NCBI GenBank assembly: GCA_016712715.1
Contig: JADJQM010000003.1
Location: 310,001 to 374,000 of the forward strand
Origin: Rhodospirillaceae bacterium
Lineage (GTDB): Bacteria > Pseudomonadota > Alphaproteobacteria > Dongiales > Dongiaceae
DNA length: 64,000 nucleotides
Direction of reading: 5' to 3'
Shown: positions 19,136 to 27,356 of the stretch, piece by piece
Layout: each line of letters opens with the position of its first letter
Position numbering within the stretch: the stretch's first letter is position 1
The notes under the pieces: model-generated
Databases searched by the model: none
Told to the model about the DNA's origin: nothing
What the model saw: the letters and a program-made list of their open reading frames with translations, nothing else
Program-made: the position numbers and the translations under genes

Positions 19136-19454
19136 GGTCACACCTTCGCCTGTGGCATGTTGATTTGCGGAACCGGCAGCCAATCTGGACCGTCGATCCT
19201 AATCTCTCGTTAAGAACCGGCGACAACCTGCCCGCTCATTCGAAATTTCGCAACAGGCGTAACGGCTTTCCGGGTTTGCAGGCCGCGCCGCCGCGACACG
19301 CATTATCCGGGGAACGACAGGCTTTTCGTGCAGGCGCGCCATATGGCGGGCATCAATCGGTTGCTCTCATCCTTGCAGGAGAAGAATTCATGTGCCGCCG
19401 ACAGTCAGCCAGGCGGGCAAGGGCACGCGAGGGCGTTGCGAGTCGCTCCGGCAA

Positions 19455-19468
19455 CTTGTATATACAAG
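19455..19468. promoter_or_regulatory. HutC-type operator upstream of hutH
   Basis: CTTGTATATACAAG is a perfect 14-bp palindrome 62 bases upstream of the hutH start. It matches the operator bound by HutC, the GntR-family repressor of histidine utilisation that is released by urocanate. It lies in the 395-base gap between the divergent corrinoid gene and hutH, where no other gene is supported. No hutC gene is in the window. Confidence 0.8.
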
Positions 19469-19530
19469 ATAAGACAAGCGGCCGGTGGCCACCCTTTCCA
19501 CACGATTTGGACCGTTTCTGGAGAACTGAC

Positions 19531-21057
19531 ATGGCGACGACCTTCACCCTCAATCCCGGCCAATTGTCCCTGGCCGACCTGCGGCGTGTGTCGCGCGATG
19601 GCGACCAAGTGTCGGTTGATCCCAGGGCCTTTCCGGCGATCGATGCTTCGGCCGCCACGGTCCAGGCGATCCTGGACCAGCACAAGACAGCTTACGGCAT
19701 CAACACCGGCTTCGGGTCCCTTGCCCACACCCGCATCCCCGACGACCAGGTGACGGAACTGCAGCGGCGGCTGGTGCTGTCGCATGCCGCCGGCACCGGT
19801 CCATTGCTCGGCGACGACATCGTTCGGCTGATCATGATCCTGAAAATCAACGGCCTTGCCCGCGGCTATTCCGGGATCCGGCGCGAAGTCATCCAGGCCT
19901 TGGTAACGCTGCTGAATGCTGAAATCTATCCGCTTATCCCGTCCAAAGGATCGGTCGGTGCTTCCGGCGACCTTGCGCCCCTCGCCCATCTCTCCCAGGC
20001 GCTGCTCGGTGTCGGCGCAGTGCGCCATCGCGGCGACGTGATGAGTGCCGTCGATGGGCTGGCACGCGCCGGCTTGAAGCCGCTGACCTTGGCCGCCAAG
20101 GAAGGTCTTGCCCTGCTGAACGGAACCCAGGTTTCCACGGCGCTTGCCGTGGCCGGTCTCTTTGCGGCGGAGGATGTATTCCTGGCGGCGCTCGGCGGCG
20201 GTGCCATGACCACCGATGCGACGCTCGGCAGCGACACGCCGTTCGACCCGCGCATCCATGCCATCCGCGGCCAGTTGGGCCAGATCGAGGTCGCCGCGGC
20301 CTTGAAAGCCCTGATGGACGGCAGCCCCCTGCGTGCCAGCCATGTCGATTGCGACCGCGTGCAGGATCCCTATTCCCTACGCTGTCAGCCGCAGGTCATG
20401 GGTGCCATACTCGACACCTTGCGCCATGCCGCCGGTGTCATCGGCCGCGAGGTAAATGCCGTCAGCGATAACCCGCTGGTCTTCGCCGCGGAGGGCGACA
20501 TTCTCTCAGGCGGCAACTTCCACGCTGAGCCCATTGCCATCGCCGCCGATTGCATCGCCATCGCCGTCTCGGAAATCGGCGCCCTCTCGGAACGCCGCAT
20601 CGCCATGCTGACCGATTCCCGCATGAGCAATCTGCCGGCCTTCCTGGTACCGGAGCCGGGGCTCAATTCGGGCTTCATGATCGCCCATGTGACGGCGGCG
20701 GCGCTGGCCTCGGAAAACAAGTGCCTCGCCCATCCGGCGAGCGTCGATTCATTGCCCACATCGGCCAATCAGGAAGACCATGTCAGCATGGCGACCCATG
20801 GTGCGCGCCGCCTCCTCGATATGACCGACAACACCGCGGGCATCGTGGCGATCGAGATTCTGTGCGCGGCGCAGGGCATCGATCTCAGGCGCCCGGTTGA
20901 AACCAGCCAGCCTTTGCGTCGGGTGATGGAGACCCTGCGGGCGAAGGTCGCCTTCTGGGATATCGACCGCGAGATGGCCCCTGACATCGCCGCTGCCAAG
21001 GAACTGGTCAGCAGTCCGCTGTTCCGCGAAATCTCGCCGCTGCGCGTGGTGGGGTAA
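19531..21057 (+). CDS. hutH: Histidine ammonia-lyase
   Basis: This enzyme deaminates histidine to urocanate, the first step of histidine degradation, in the cytosol. The MIO prosthetic group forms from Ala144-Ser145-Gly146 in SVGASGDLAPLAH. Other motifs are YGINTGFGSLA, EGLALLNGTQVSTALA, the active-site NPLVFAAEGDILSGGNFH, and QEDHVSMATHGAR. The product of 508 residues is normal. ATG at 19531 is chosen; the frame upstream is open but carries the HutC operator and is non-coding. No other hut gene adjoins it. Confidence 0.97.
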   Translation: MATTFTLNPGQLSLADLRRVSRDGDQVSVDPRAFPAIDASAATVQAILDQHKTAYGINTGFGSLAHTRIPDDQVTELQRRLVLSHAAGTGPLLGDDIVRLIMILKINGLARGYSGIRREVIQALVTLLNAEIYPLIPSKGSVGASGDLAPLAHLSQALLGVGAVRHRGDVMSAVDGLARAGLKPLTLAAKEGLALLNGTQVSTALAVAGLFAAEDVFLAALGGGAMTTDATLGSDTPFDPRIHAIRGQLGQIEVAAALKALMDGSPLRASHVDCDRVQDPYSLRCQPQVMGAILDTLRHAAGVIGREVNAVSDNPLVFAAEGDILSGGNFHAEPIAIAADCIAIAVSEIGALSERRIAMLTDSRMSNLPAFLVPEPGLNSGFMIAHVTAAALASENKCLAHPASVDSLPTSANQEDHVSMATHGARRLLDMTDNTAGIVAIEILCAAQGIDLRRPVETSQPLRRVMETLRAKVAFWDIDREMAPDIAAAKELVSSPLFREISPLRVVG

Positions 21058-21060
21058 GGT

Positions 21061-21558
21061 TCAGCCCAACGGCTTGACCGGCAGGACATGGTCCATCTCG
21101 GTCAGGGTCAGCGTTAGATGTTCATAGGCGATGGTATGATCGACGCGCTCGCCGTCATTCGATAGCGGGAAAACGGCGACTCGGTAGGGTATCTCGACAT
21201 CCGCCGTCTTGAACCGGCAAGTGCCGGCAACCGGCGTGCGGCTACTGACGATCTAGTCATAGATCTTCAGCCAATCGGTGTCAGACTCGGACTGGAAAAG
21301 CAGCTCGTCGAGATAACGACCGGTATAATCGAAGCCGGCGCTGCGCGCGCAGGCGGTGCCCACGATGCTGTATTTGACGCGCAGCGGCCCATGCTCGATC
21401 CGCGCCATGATGATCTGCGGCAAAAGGTCCTTGATGTCGGCGGGGTCGATATCAGCCCGCGACGGCATGGCGCGGGCGCCGCGCATGGCCAGCCAATAGG
21501 CTTCCAGTCTCAACAGCGGCTCCGATCCCAGATCGGCAATGCTGGCAGCGCGGATCAT
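21061..21558 (-). pseudogene. PAS_5-type PAS domain protein with in-frame stop
   Basis: A member of the PAS_5-like family found three more times in this window. The N-terminal half (101 residues) has the motif RAMPSRADIDPADIKDLLP and continues to WLKIYD. A TAG stop at 21253-21255 then interrupts the same frame, which resumes for 63 residues (IVSSRTPVAG..., EIPYRVAVFPLSNDGERVDH) to a natural TGA at 21061-21063. The second half matches the C-terminal half of the paralogues (IFLPLSDDGHQVNM), so the stop is a nonsense change, perhaps CAG to TAG. Unlike other lesions here it is not a homopolymer indel. Confidence 0.8.
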
Positions 21559-21745
21559 CCGGTCGAAACCCTTCCTGTGGCGTTGCCACCTTCTTCCCCA
21601 CGTCACTATTGCGGAGGGTTGTGACGCCCGCAACCACGGCGACTGGGGCGTCTCGCCCCCCCTCTGGCTCCTCTCGGAGTTGTTGCGGCAAGTGCTCGGG
21701 TCGGATAGAGAGGCCCAGCACTTCATCACCGGATGCCAGCAGATC

Positions 21746-22336
21746 ATGCAAGCCTTCCTGGTTTCGACGGGTCTCGTCGCCCTGGCGGAAATCGGCGACA
21801 AGACCCAGCTTCTGGCACTGGTGCTGGCGTCGCGCTTCCGGCGCCCCTGGGCGATCATTGCCGGCATCCTGGTGGCGACCCTCGCCAACCATGCCCTGGC
21901 CGGTGCCATCGGCCGCTGGGCCACCGCTTTCCTTGACGACTATATCCAGCCCGACTGGATTCGCTGGAGCCTCGCGGCCGGCTTTGTCGCCATGGCAGCC
22001 TGGACCTTGATTCCGGACAAGCTCGACGAGGACGACAAGCCGCAGCGGAGGCGCGCCGCGGGCGCCTTCGTCACGACGCTGGTCGCGTTCTTCCTGGTCG
22101 AGATCGGCGACAAGACCCAGGTCGCGACCGTGGCGCTCGCCGCCCGCTATCCCGATCTCGTCGCGGTCGTTGCCGGCACGACCCTGGGCATGATGCTGGC
22201 CAACGCACCGGTGGTGTTGCTCGGGCATAAATTCGCCGATCGCCTGCCCATCAACGGCGTGCGTTACACGGCCTCGGCCTGCTTCCTGCTGCTCGGTATC
22301 TATCTTGCCATGGGGTCGGGGCCGATCACCGGCTGA
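21746..22336 (+). CDS. UPF0016/GDT1 (TMEM165) family transporter, probable Mn2+ exporter
   Basis: A 196-residue membrane protein with six predicted helices and the duplicated family signature ALAEIGDKTQLLAL and FLVEIGDKTQVATV, whose acidic residues bind the cation. Bacterial relatives (MneA) export manganese. The ATG at 21746 is a family-like start (MQAFLVSTGLVALAEIG). I checked the leader for a yybP-ykoY manganese riboswitch and did not recognise one; a GC hairpin GGGGCG-TCT-CGCCCC lies near 21646-21660. Confidence 0.9.
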   Translation: MQAFLVSTGLVALAEIGDKTQLLALVLASRFRRPWAIIAGILVATLANHALAGAIGRWATAFLDDYIQPDWIRWSLAAGFVAMAAWTLIPDKLDEDDKPQRRRAAGAFVTTLVAFFLVEIGDKTQVATVALAARYPDLVAVVAGTTLGMMLANAPVVLLGHKFADRLPINGVRYTASACFLLLGIYLAMGSGPITG

Positions 22337-22348
22337 GCGGGCGTAACG

Positions 22349-22834
22349 TTATCGATCGCACACGACCGTGTAGGTGATGACCATGTTGACCTGGTGCCCG
22401 TCATCGGACAAGGGCAGGAAGATCGTTTCCTGCGAGGCTTGAAAGCCACCACTCGTCGCATAGCGCGCCCAGTCATAGACCATCACTTGGCTGTCGATGA
22501 CGAGGTTGTAGTTGCGCAGGGCCTCTTCCTTACTGACGGCAAAGAATGCTTCCGCGACCTCGGCACCAGCGTGGCTGAACCCACGCATCTCGACCTCGAC
22601 CTGTCCCACCAGGCGATAGACCATACGGCGCGGATTTTCGAAGACGTCAATGAGCTGGATGCCAGGCAGCCATGCCTTCATCTCGATGGGATCAAGGTCG
22701 CGCCGCCCCGGCATCACGCGCCCTTGCCGCTTGGAATCCCAATAGGCAAAGAAGGCCCTGGTCTGCGGCGTTGCGCGCGCCTGCATTTCCGCGACGTTGG
22801 TGGTCCGCGGGTAAGGGCGTGATACCTCACTCAT
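22349..22834 (-). CDS. PAS_5-type PAS domain protein
   Basis: A 161-residue single-domain protein with the family signature GRVMPGRRDLDPIEMKAWLP, then IQLIDVFENPRRMVYRLVG and the C-terminal IFLPLSDDGHQVNMVI. The fold resembles a PAS sensor without output domain. Function is unknown; other members are found in many copies in Rhodospirillales genomes. It converges on the GDT1 gene with a 12-base gap and is a paralogue of the genes at 21061, 39101 and 58214. Confidence 0.88.
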   Translation of the reverse strand: MSEVSRPYPRTTNVAEMQARATPQTRAFFAYWDSKRQGRVMPGRRDLDPIEMKAWLPGIQLIDVFENPRRMVYRLVGQVEVEMRGFSHAGAEVAEAFFAVSKEEALRNYNLVIDSQVMVYDWARYATSGGFQASQETIFLPLSDDGHQVNMVITYTVVCDR

Positions 22835-22859
22835 CGCGCGAGGCTCTGGTGATTAGATC

Positions 22860-23468
22860 TCAAGCGGCATCCTTGGCCAGATGATGCTGCAGCAGGATCA
22901 ACCGATCATTTCCCCAGAACACCTCGCCATCGACCACAAAGGTCGGCACGCCAAAAGCGCCAGCCTCAACCGCGGCATCGATCGTGCGGCGATGCAGGGC
23001 CTGCGTTTCCTTGTCATCGATCAGCGACACCAGCCGTGCGCCGTCAAGACCTGCTTCACCGGCCAGGCGGGCCAGATCATGATCGGTGAGGAGCGTTGCG
23101 CCAGCGCCGAAGGTCGCATCGAACAGGCGCCGCGAATAGGCCGCGACATCGCCGACACGGGCCGCCACCACCGCCGCCATGTTGACGCGCCGCCAGTCGA
23201 TCGCCTTCCAGCTCGGCTCGCGATAGGGAATGTTGTAGAAGGCCGCCCAGCGCGCCGCATCTTCGGAACGGTACTCCGGCATGTACTGCACCGAGACCGC
23301 CTGATCCTTGAACGGCGTCAAGCCACGCGCCCGCATCAGATCCTCGGAGAGCAGCGGCCGCCAGCGAACGGCCACCTGCCCGATCGCCTCCAGCCGCTGC
23401 ACCTGGCTTTGCGCCAGATAGCAATAGCGGCTGCCGATTGCATAGTAGAAGTCGACAATGCGCGCCAT
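22860..23468 (-). CDS. 2-hydroxychromene-2-carboxylate isomerase / DsbA-like (thioredoxin-fold) protein
   Basis: A 202-residue protein of the DsbA-like group related to kappa-class GST and HCCA isomerase: FYYAIGSRYCYLAQSQV at the N-terminus (no CxxC), an all-helical insert, then GAFGVPTFVVDGEVFWGNDRL with the cis-Pro. It would use glutathione to isomerise or reduce an aromatic-derived substrate. The ATG at 23468 begins at the domain start; the frame upstream contains the tandem repeat. It neighbours the hydratase gene, suggesting a small catabolic pair. Confidence 0.87.
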   Translation of the reverse strand: MARIVDFYYAIGSRYCYLAQSQVQRLEAIGQVAVRWRPLLSEDLMRARGLTPFKDQAVSVQYMPEYRSEDAARWAAFYNIPYREPSWKAIDWRRVNMAAVVAARVGDVAAYSRRLFDATFGAGATLLTDHDLARLAGEAGLDGARLVSLIDDKETQALHRRTIDAAVEAGAFGVPTFVVDGEVFWGNDRLILLQHHLAKDAA

Positions 23469-23532
23469 GGCGGGACGTCTCCGGAAGCTGGATAATCGGT
23501 CGTCACCGATGATCTTTCGCCTCCGGCCCTGC

Positions 23533-23577
23533 AAGGTCAAGAGGGGGAAGGTCAAGAGGCGGAAGGTCAAGGGGCGT
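23533..23577. repeat. Short tandem repeat, 15-bp period
   Basis: Units AAGGTCAAGAGGGGG, AAGGTCAAGAGGCGG and a partial AAGGTCAAGGGG start at 23533, 23548 and 23563, between the isomerase start and the hydratase stop. Confidence 0.75.
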
Positions 23578-23585
23578 GCTGGCCC

Positions 23586-24368
23586 TCAGGAAAGCGTTAC
23601 CGAAACCTGGCCAAGCCTCGTGAATTCCGCCACGATCGCATCGCCCGGTGCGATCGTCAGCGGCTTGATGCAGGTGCCGGTGGTGATGATCTCGCCAGCC
23701 TTGAGGCCGCCACCGCGCTTTGACCGCTCATTGGCCAGCCAGGTCAGCGCCAGGCGCGGATCACCGAGCGCGTTGGCGCCCGTACCTTCCGCGGCGACCT
23801 TCCCGTTCTTCCAAACGCGCACCGGCTGATGGGGAAGATCGACCTTCACCCAGCCTTCGACCTTGGGTCCCAGCACGAACCAGGCGGCGAAGGCATCATC
23901 GGCGGCGATCTGCGCCGGGCCGATATTGTCGAAGGGCTCGAACCGCGCATCGGGAATCTCGATCGCGAGATGAAGGTCAGCAACGGCCGCGCAAACCTCG
24001 TCCATCTCATAAGGCGCCGCACGAGGACCAAGATCGCGACCCATGCGGAAGGCAAACTCCGCCTCGACCACGCGCATCTGCAGCGGCCCTGCCGGCAGGC
24101 TGGCGCCATCGCGCAAAACAAAATCGGCAAACAGCCTTCCTGCTAATGGCTCGGTGACGCTGATATGCTTCTGACCCGCGGCACTGGTGGCCGCGATCTT
24201 CCACCCGAAGATCGGCGACCCAGCGCGTGCCGCCATCGCGTCCTGCACGGCATAACCATCGCCCAGCGTCGCCGGCTTGCAATCGGCCGGCAGCGCGGAC
24301 AAGCGCCCCTGCGACAGCCGCGCCTGCCAGAGAATGCCGGCGGCTTTGTCAATCGCCGATCTATTCAT
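23586..24368 (-). CDS. 2-keto-4-pentenoate hydratase family protein (FAH superfamily)
   Basis: A 260-residue protein of the MhpD/2-oxopent-4-enoate hydratase type, enzymes of aromatic meta-cleavage pathways. Motifs are FGWKIAATSAAGQ, the metal-binding VEAEFAFRMGRDL, IEIPDARFE, and the C-terminal GEIITTGTCIKPL. Mg2+ or Mn2+ would be bound by the VEAE carboxylates. The gene ends eight bases past the tandem repeat and shares strand with the isomerase. The natural substrate cannot be read from the sequence. Confidence 0.88.
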   Translation of the reverse strand: MNRSAIDKAAGILWQARLSQGRLSALPADCKPATLGDGYAVQDAMAARAGSPIFGWKIAATSAAGQKHISVTEPLAGRLFADFVLRDGASLPAGPLQMRVVEAEFAFRMGRDLGPRAAPYEMDEVCAAVADLHLAIEIPDARFEPFDNIGPAQIAADDAFAAWFVLGPKVEGWVKVDLPHQPVRVWKNGKVAAEGTGANALGDPRLALTWLANERSKRGGGLKAGEIITTGTCIKPLTIAPGDAIVAEFTRLGQVSVTLS

Positions 24369-24462
24369 GTTGTACGCGGCCTTTTGTCCCGTGACGCATC
24401 ACCGTCAACTGGCTTGTACTTGATAGCCAGCATCGAAAACCAGACATGATGGTCGCGCTCGT

Positions 24463-24939
24463 CTACCCGCATGGCTTTATATCAGCGCTATTATCATACG
24501 TGGATTCTTCTGTCCCAATTGTCTTTTTTTGACGATCCAGATACTGAGTGATAATTTTCTTTGATATCACTTCGCCTTGAGCAAATGACAGCAAAGCACC
24601 ATCATCATAATACTGAAACTGATGCCACCAAACCTGTCGCCCGTAACTCCATTTGAGTACGCAGACCATTCTGTCATTGCTGTCGAAATGATCCTCATAG
24701 TACGAGCGTAGTGAAAGAACCGGTTCGGAGTTCTTCCTTTCGACAGGAGAGTCAAAGGTCCGTGAAGAGATTCGGGATGCATCTGCAGCAGAAATTTCTT
24801 TAAGCAGCTTGAAAGGCCAGATCATCATTTGATAGTTCACAAAGAATCTGGGCTTGCTGGCCAACGACTCATCTCCGAGCGCGGAGCTGCTGAGGTGCAT
24901 TGTACAAATGAATGCACCTATCAAGTATAAGGACTTCAA
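24463..24939 (-). CDS. Hypothetical exported protein of the accessory island
   Basis: A 158-residue protein with an apparent signal peptide (MKSLYLIGAFICTMHLSSSALG) and a mature part with WPFKLLKEISAADASR, VCVLKWSYGRQVWWHQFQYY and a Lys-rich C-terminus. No family is recognised. Base composition is clearly lower in GC than the flanking core genes, marking the left end of the island that runs to about 28.4 kb. Confidence 0.55.
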   Translation of the reverse strand: MKSLYLIGAFICTMHLSSSALGDESLASKPRFFVNYQMMIWPFKLLKEISAADASRISSRTFDSPVERKNSEPVLSLRSYYEDHFDSNDRMVCVLKWSYGRQVWWHQFQYYDDGALLSFAQGEVISKKIITQYLDRQKKTIGTEESTYDNSADIKPCG

Positions 24940-25004
24940 TAGTCGTTTCTCCTTCTTATCCCGACGCCTCTAGATATTATCACCCTGGATCAGACCAAGC
25001 TTTC

Positions 25005-25241
25005 TTATCCCGCTTTCTCTTCGCCTTCCGCTTTCTTATCTGGATCCAGATCGGGATACTGCCGGACGATATGCATAACGAGTTCATAGCCTAGTGCGCG
25101 CATAGCCTCGGCAAGACGCCGGCGAACCCAGACCCGTTCGGCTTCATCCTCAATTTGACGACTAAGATCATCGAGTTTGGAGAATGATGTTTCAGGGCTG
25201 CATAAAGCCGCCATCATTGACGTTGCCGTATCCCGCTTCAT
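25005..25241 (-). CDS. Hypothetical 78-residue island protein
   Basis: A small, mostly helical charged protein (LDDLSRQIEDEAERVWVRRR, AMRALGYELVMHIVRQY) with an acidic/Lys C-terminal tail. It has no membrane segment or signal. It lies 30 bases downstream of the larger gene at 25272 on the same strand and is likely co-transcribed. A small accessory or immunity role is possible but unproven. Confidence 0.5.
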   Translation of the reverse strand: MKRDTATSMMAALCSPETSFSKLDDLSRQIEDEAERVWVRRRLAEAMRALGYELVMHIVRQYPDLDPDKKAEGEEKAG

Positions 25242-25271
25242 GGCCGCTCCCGAATTAAAAAACTTAGCGAT

Positions 25272-26066
25272 TTAAACTGTCAATCCTGCTTCCCCGCGTA
25301 GCGCCGCGCGGATATCCGGCCGCACGCCCATGACCTCGGACACTATTCCGCGCGGACCACAGAAGCCCAAATAGGTATTGTCATGCAGCGCAGCGTAGCG
25401 GACAACGCCAGCCGACCGACGGTCGGTCGATCGGTGGCGTTTCGGATTGATCAACGCGTGCGTATAGAGGTCATAGCTTGCAAAATCGCAGGTGGTCATC
25501 TCCAGCAGGATCTTCTCGACCTCGTCGAGAAAGGAAGTTACCTCGGCATCCTCGGCGTCGAAGAGTGCGTTGATTGTCAGTGGCGTATGTACTAGGTCGA
25601 AGCTGTAATCTACTTGATGCCCGTTCTGTTCCTTCAGCACGGGCACCCGGATGATCGGTTTTTGCTGCTGCGACTGCCATGAGACGGCGATACACCTCCC
25701 CATTTGACGAAAATGGGCTCGATTTTCGAGTTGCGACACTTCCACCCCGCCGATCAGTCGGATGGGATCGCCTGATAGAATATCAATGGGCCAAGGCACC
25801 CGAAAAACCGCTTGTACTGTATTTCCAGCACGGCTGGCAGCGGTCAAGGTGGAGGCGAATTGGATGCCTTCGGTTCCGATCCATGAGGCCGACTTGCCCC
25901 GATGATACTTTTCAGAAAACATTCTGCCTTCTGGAAATCGGTCGAGCAGTTTTTCGCTCAGGATATCGACCTCTTCTTCCAGCATCGCGACCTCAAGCTG
26001 GCGCAGGCGCTTCCAGCCCTGCGGCGATTTGCGTGGCGCCGGGAAATAGTCTGCTTTGAATTTCAT
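25272..26066 (-). CDS. Hypothetical island protein, 264 residues
   Basis: A soluble protein with no recognised family. It opens MKFKADYFPAPRKSPQGW, carries an acidic helical stretch (AMLEEEVDILSEKLLDRF), and contains FDAEDAEVTSFLDEVEKIL and a Gly-rich end (NTYLGFCGPRGIVSEV). ATG at 26066 is preferred (GAGG five bases upstream) over one at 26099. It follows the candidate nuclease toxin by about 100 bases on the same strand, the position where an immunity gene is expected; that is context only. Confidence 0.55.
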   Translation of the reverse strand: MKFKADYFPAPRKSPQGWKRLRQLEVAMLEEEVDILSEKLLDRFPEGRMFSEKYHRGKSASWIGTEGIQFASTLTAASRAGNTVQAVFRVPWPIDILSGDPIRLIGGVEVSQLENRAHFRQMGRCIAVSWQSQQQKPIIRVPVLKEQNGHQVDYSFDLVHTPLTINALFDAEDAEVTSFLDEVEKILLEMTTCDFASYDLYTHALINPKRHRSTDRRSAGVVRYAALHDNTYLGFCGPRGIVSEVMGVRPDIRAALRGEAGLTV

Positions 26067-26168
26067 GAATACCTCAGCTTGTCTGATCGACAGAAACACA
26101 ATTTCGGCTTTTCGGCCCTGTTGAAAAGAAAGATGCTAGGCGCAAATCGCGCCGAGCTCCATAAGAGG

Positions 26169-27293
26169 TTACCTAGGTCCGGGATTGGTGCGTCGGCATT
26201 CCCTTGTTATCCGAGAGCAGCTGAAGACATTCAGCATGAAATCTTCGATGATTTCATTTATTTCATTGGCGTCATTGGTCATTGGCTTCCGTAGATAGTC
26301 ATAGGCATATCCAGCCTTACCTGCGTCAGCATTGGCCATTCCCCGAGTTAACGCTGCGGCAAGATTCCTGACGATCTTTTCAGTATTCTGATAGATTCTA
26401 CTTTCGGCATTCGTCTCGCGCAGGGTGGGTTGGCCGGTCGCTTTAATATCTACGGTGTTCAAGTGATAGAGGCACTCAAAGTCGCCATGCTTGAATCCAA
26501 AGGTGAAGTCTGGACGGACACTGTTTAGGTTTCCTGGACTGTCAAAGTCACCGATATGGTATTGTGGATTTCTCGCTTCCGCACCGCCTTTCAACTTTAC
26601 CAGCTGCACGTCACGGCATCCTTCCAGGGCTTTTTGCACAGCCTCTGCCGCTCTCTTGTCAAGTTCTTGCACTGCTGGACGACCGCGTGAGCCGTGAGGA
26701 TTGTAGGCTGTTATTTCTTCTCCATTTATCCAAATCTGCGGCAATTGCCCCTGAAGGACCGCGTGCGCAAAGTCGTTCTGAAGGTCGCGCAGGTCTTCCG
26801 ATGTTGGGTTGAAGGCTTTTGGCTCCGGTAGTTGAGGAGCGTTTTCTAACTCTCTCTCGTCTCCAGCAAGCAAACCAGCCGTCGCTACGGAGGCCACCAT
26901 CCCGGCAGTGATTCCAGGTCCGCGCGACGGATCATTGTCGTTGGCTGGATCGGGTTGGTTGTCGTTGACTGGCGGTATCGTGCTGCCTCGTAATGAATCT
27001 GGATTCTTTATGGTCGGGATTTCAGCAGGTTTTGGTTTGGACAACGCAACCTGTTCGGCTACCCGTTGAAGCTCAGCGTCTTCCTGTTCTTGGGTTTGCG
27101 TGGGGGATGTCATGAGGGCGAGGAAGCCGCCAACCAATCCTGCGAATGCAGCACTTCCTGCTGCAGTGGCACCTATTGCTGCATCGCTCAAGAGAGCGGT
27201 AACCGTCGCCGCAGCGGCACGGGCTCCGGCGAAGAGTTCACCAGCACCGCCCAGGGCCGGGAGCGCCATCGTCGTGCCGGCGATAACGGGCAT
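26169..27293 (-). CDS. Candidate polymorphic toxin with PD-(D/E)XK-like C-terminal nuclease
   Basis: A 374-residue protein in three parts. The N-terminal 65 residues are Ala/Gly-rich and hydrophobic (ATVTALLSDAAIGATAAGSA). A Pro/Asn/Asp linker follows (PPVNDNQPDPANDNDPSRG) with a second hydrophobic patch. The C-terminal 200 residues are soluble, with SVRPDFTFGF, then HLNTVDIKATGQP about 20 residues on, then AESRIYQNTEKIV. The spacing of Asp, Asp-x-Lys and a downstream Gln/Lys helix resembles PD-(D/E)XK nucleases. This is motif reading, not a family hit. The ATG at 27293 lies 63 bases after the preceding gene. Confidence 0.5.
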   Translation of the reverse strand: MPVIAGTTMALPALGGAGELFAGARAAAATVTALLSDAAIGATAAGSAAFAGLVGGFLALMTSPTQTQEQEDAELQRVAEQVALSKPKPAEIPTIKNPDSLRGSTIPPVNDNQPDPANDNDPSRGPGITAGMVASVATAGLLAGDERELENAPQLPEPKAFNPTSEDLRDLQNDFAHAVLQGQLPQIWINGEEITAYNPHGSRGRPAVQELDKRAAEAVQKALEGCRDVQLVKLKGGAEARNPQYHIGDFDSPGNLNSVRPDFTFGFKHGDFECLYHLNTVDIKATGQPTLRETNAESRIYQNTEKIVRNLAAALTRGMANADAGKAGYAYDYLRKPMTNDANEINEIIEDFMLNVFSCSRITRECRRTNPGPR

Positions 27294-27356
27294 AGTGGTT
27301 TTGTTCCTAGCCGCAGCTTTATCCGTCTCTTTTGGTCTGCCCTGCCGTTCCTTTTG

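Noticed and set aside
19165..19530. N-terminal extension of hutH by 122 codons
   Set aside because: The stretch contains the HutC operator and non-coding composition; the family start is at 19531.
21580..21745. yybP-ykoY manganese riboswitch before the GDT1-family gene
   Set aside because: The expected conserved loops were not recognised in the leader.
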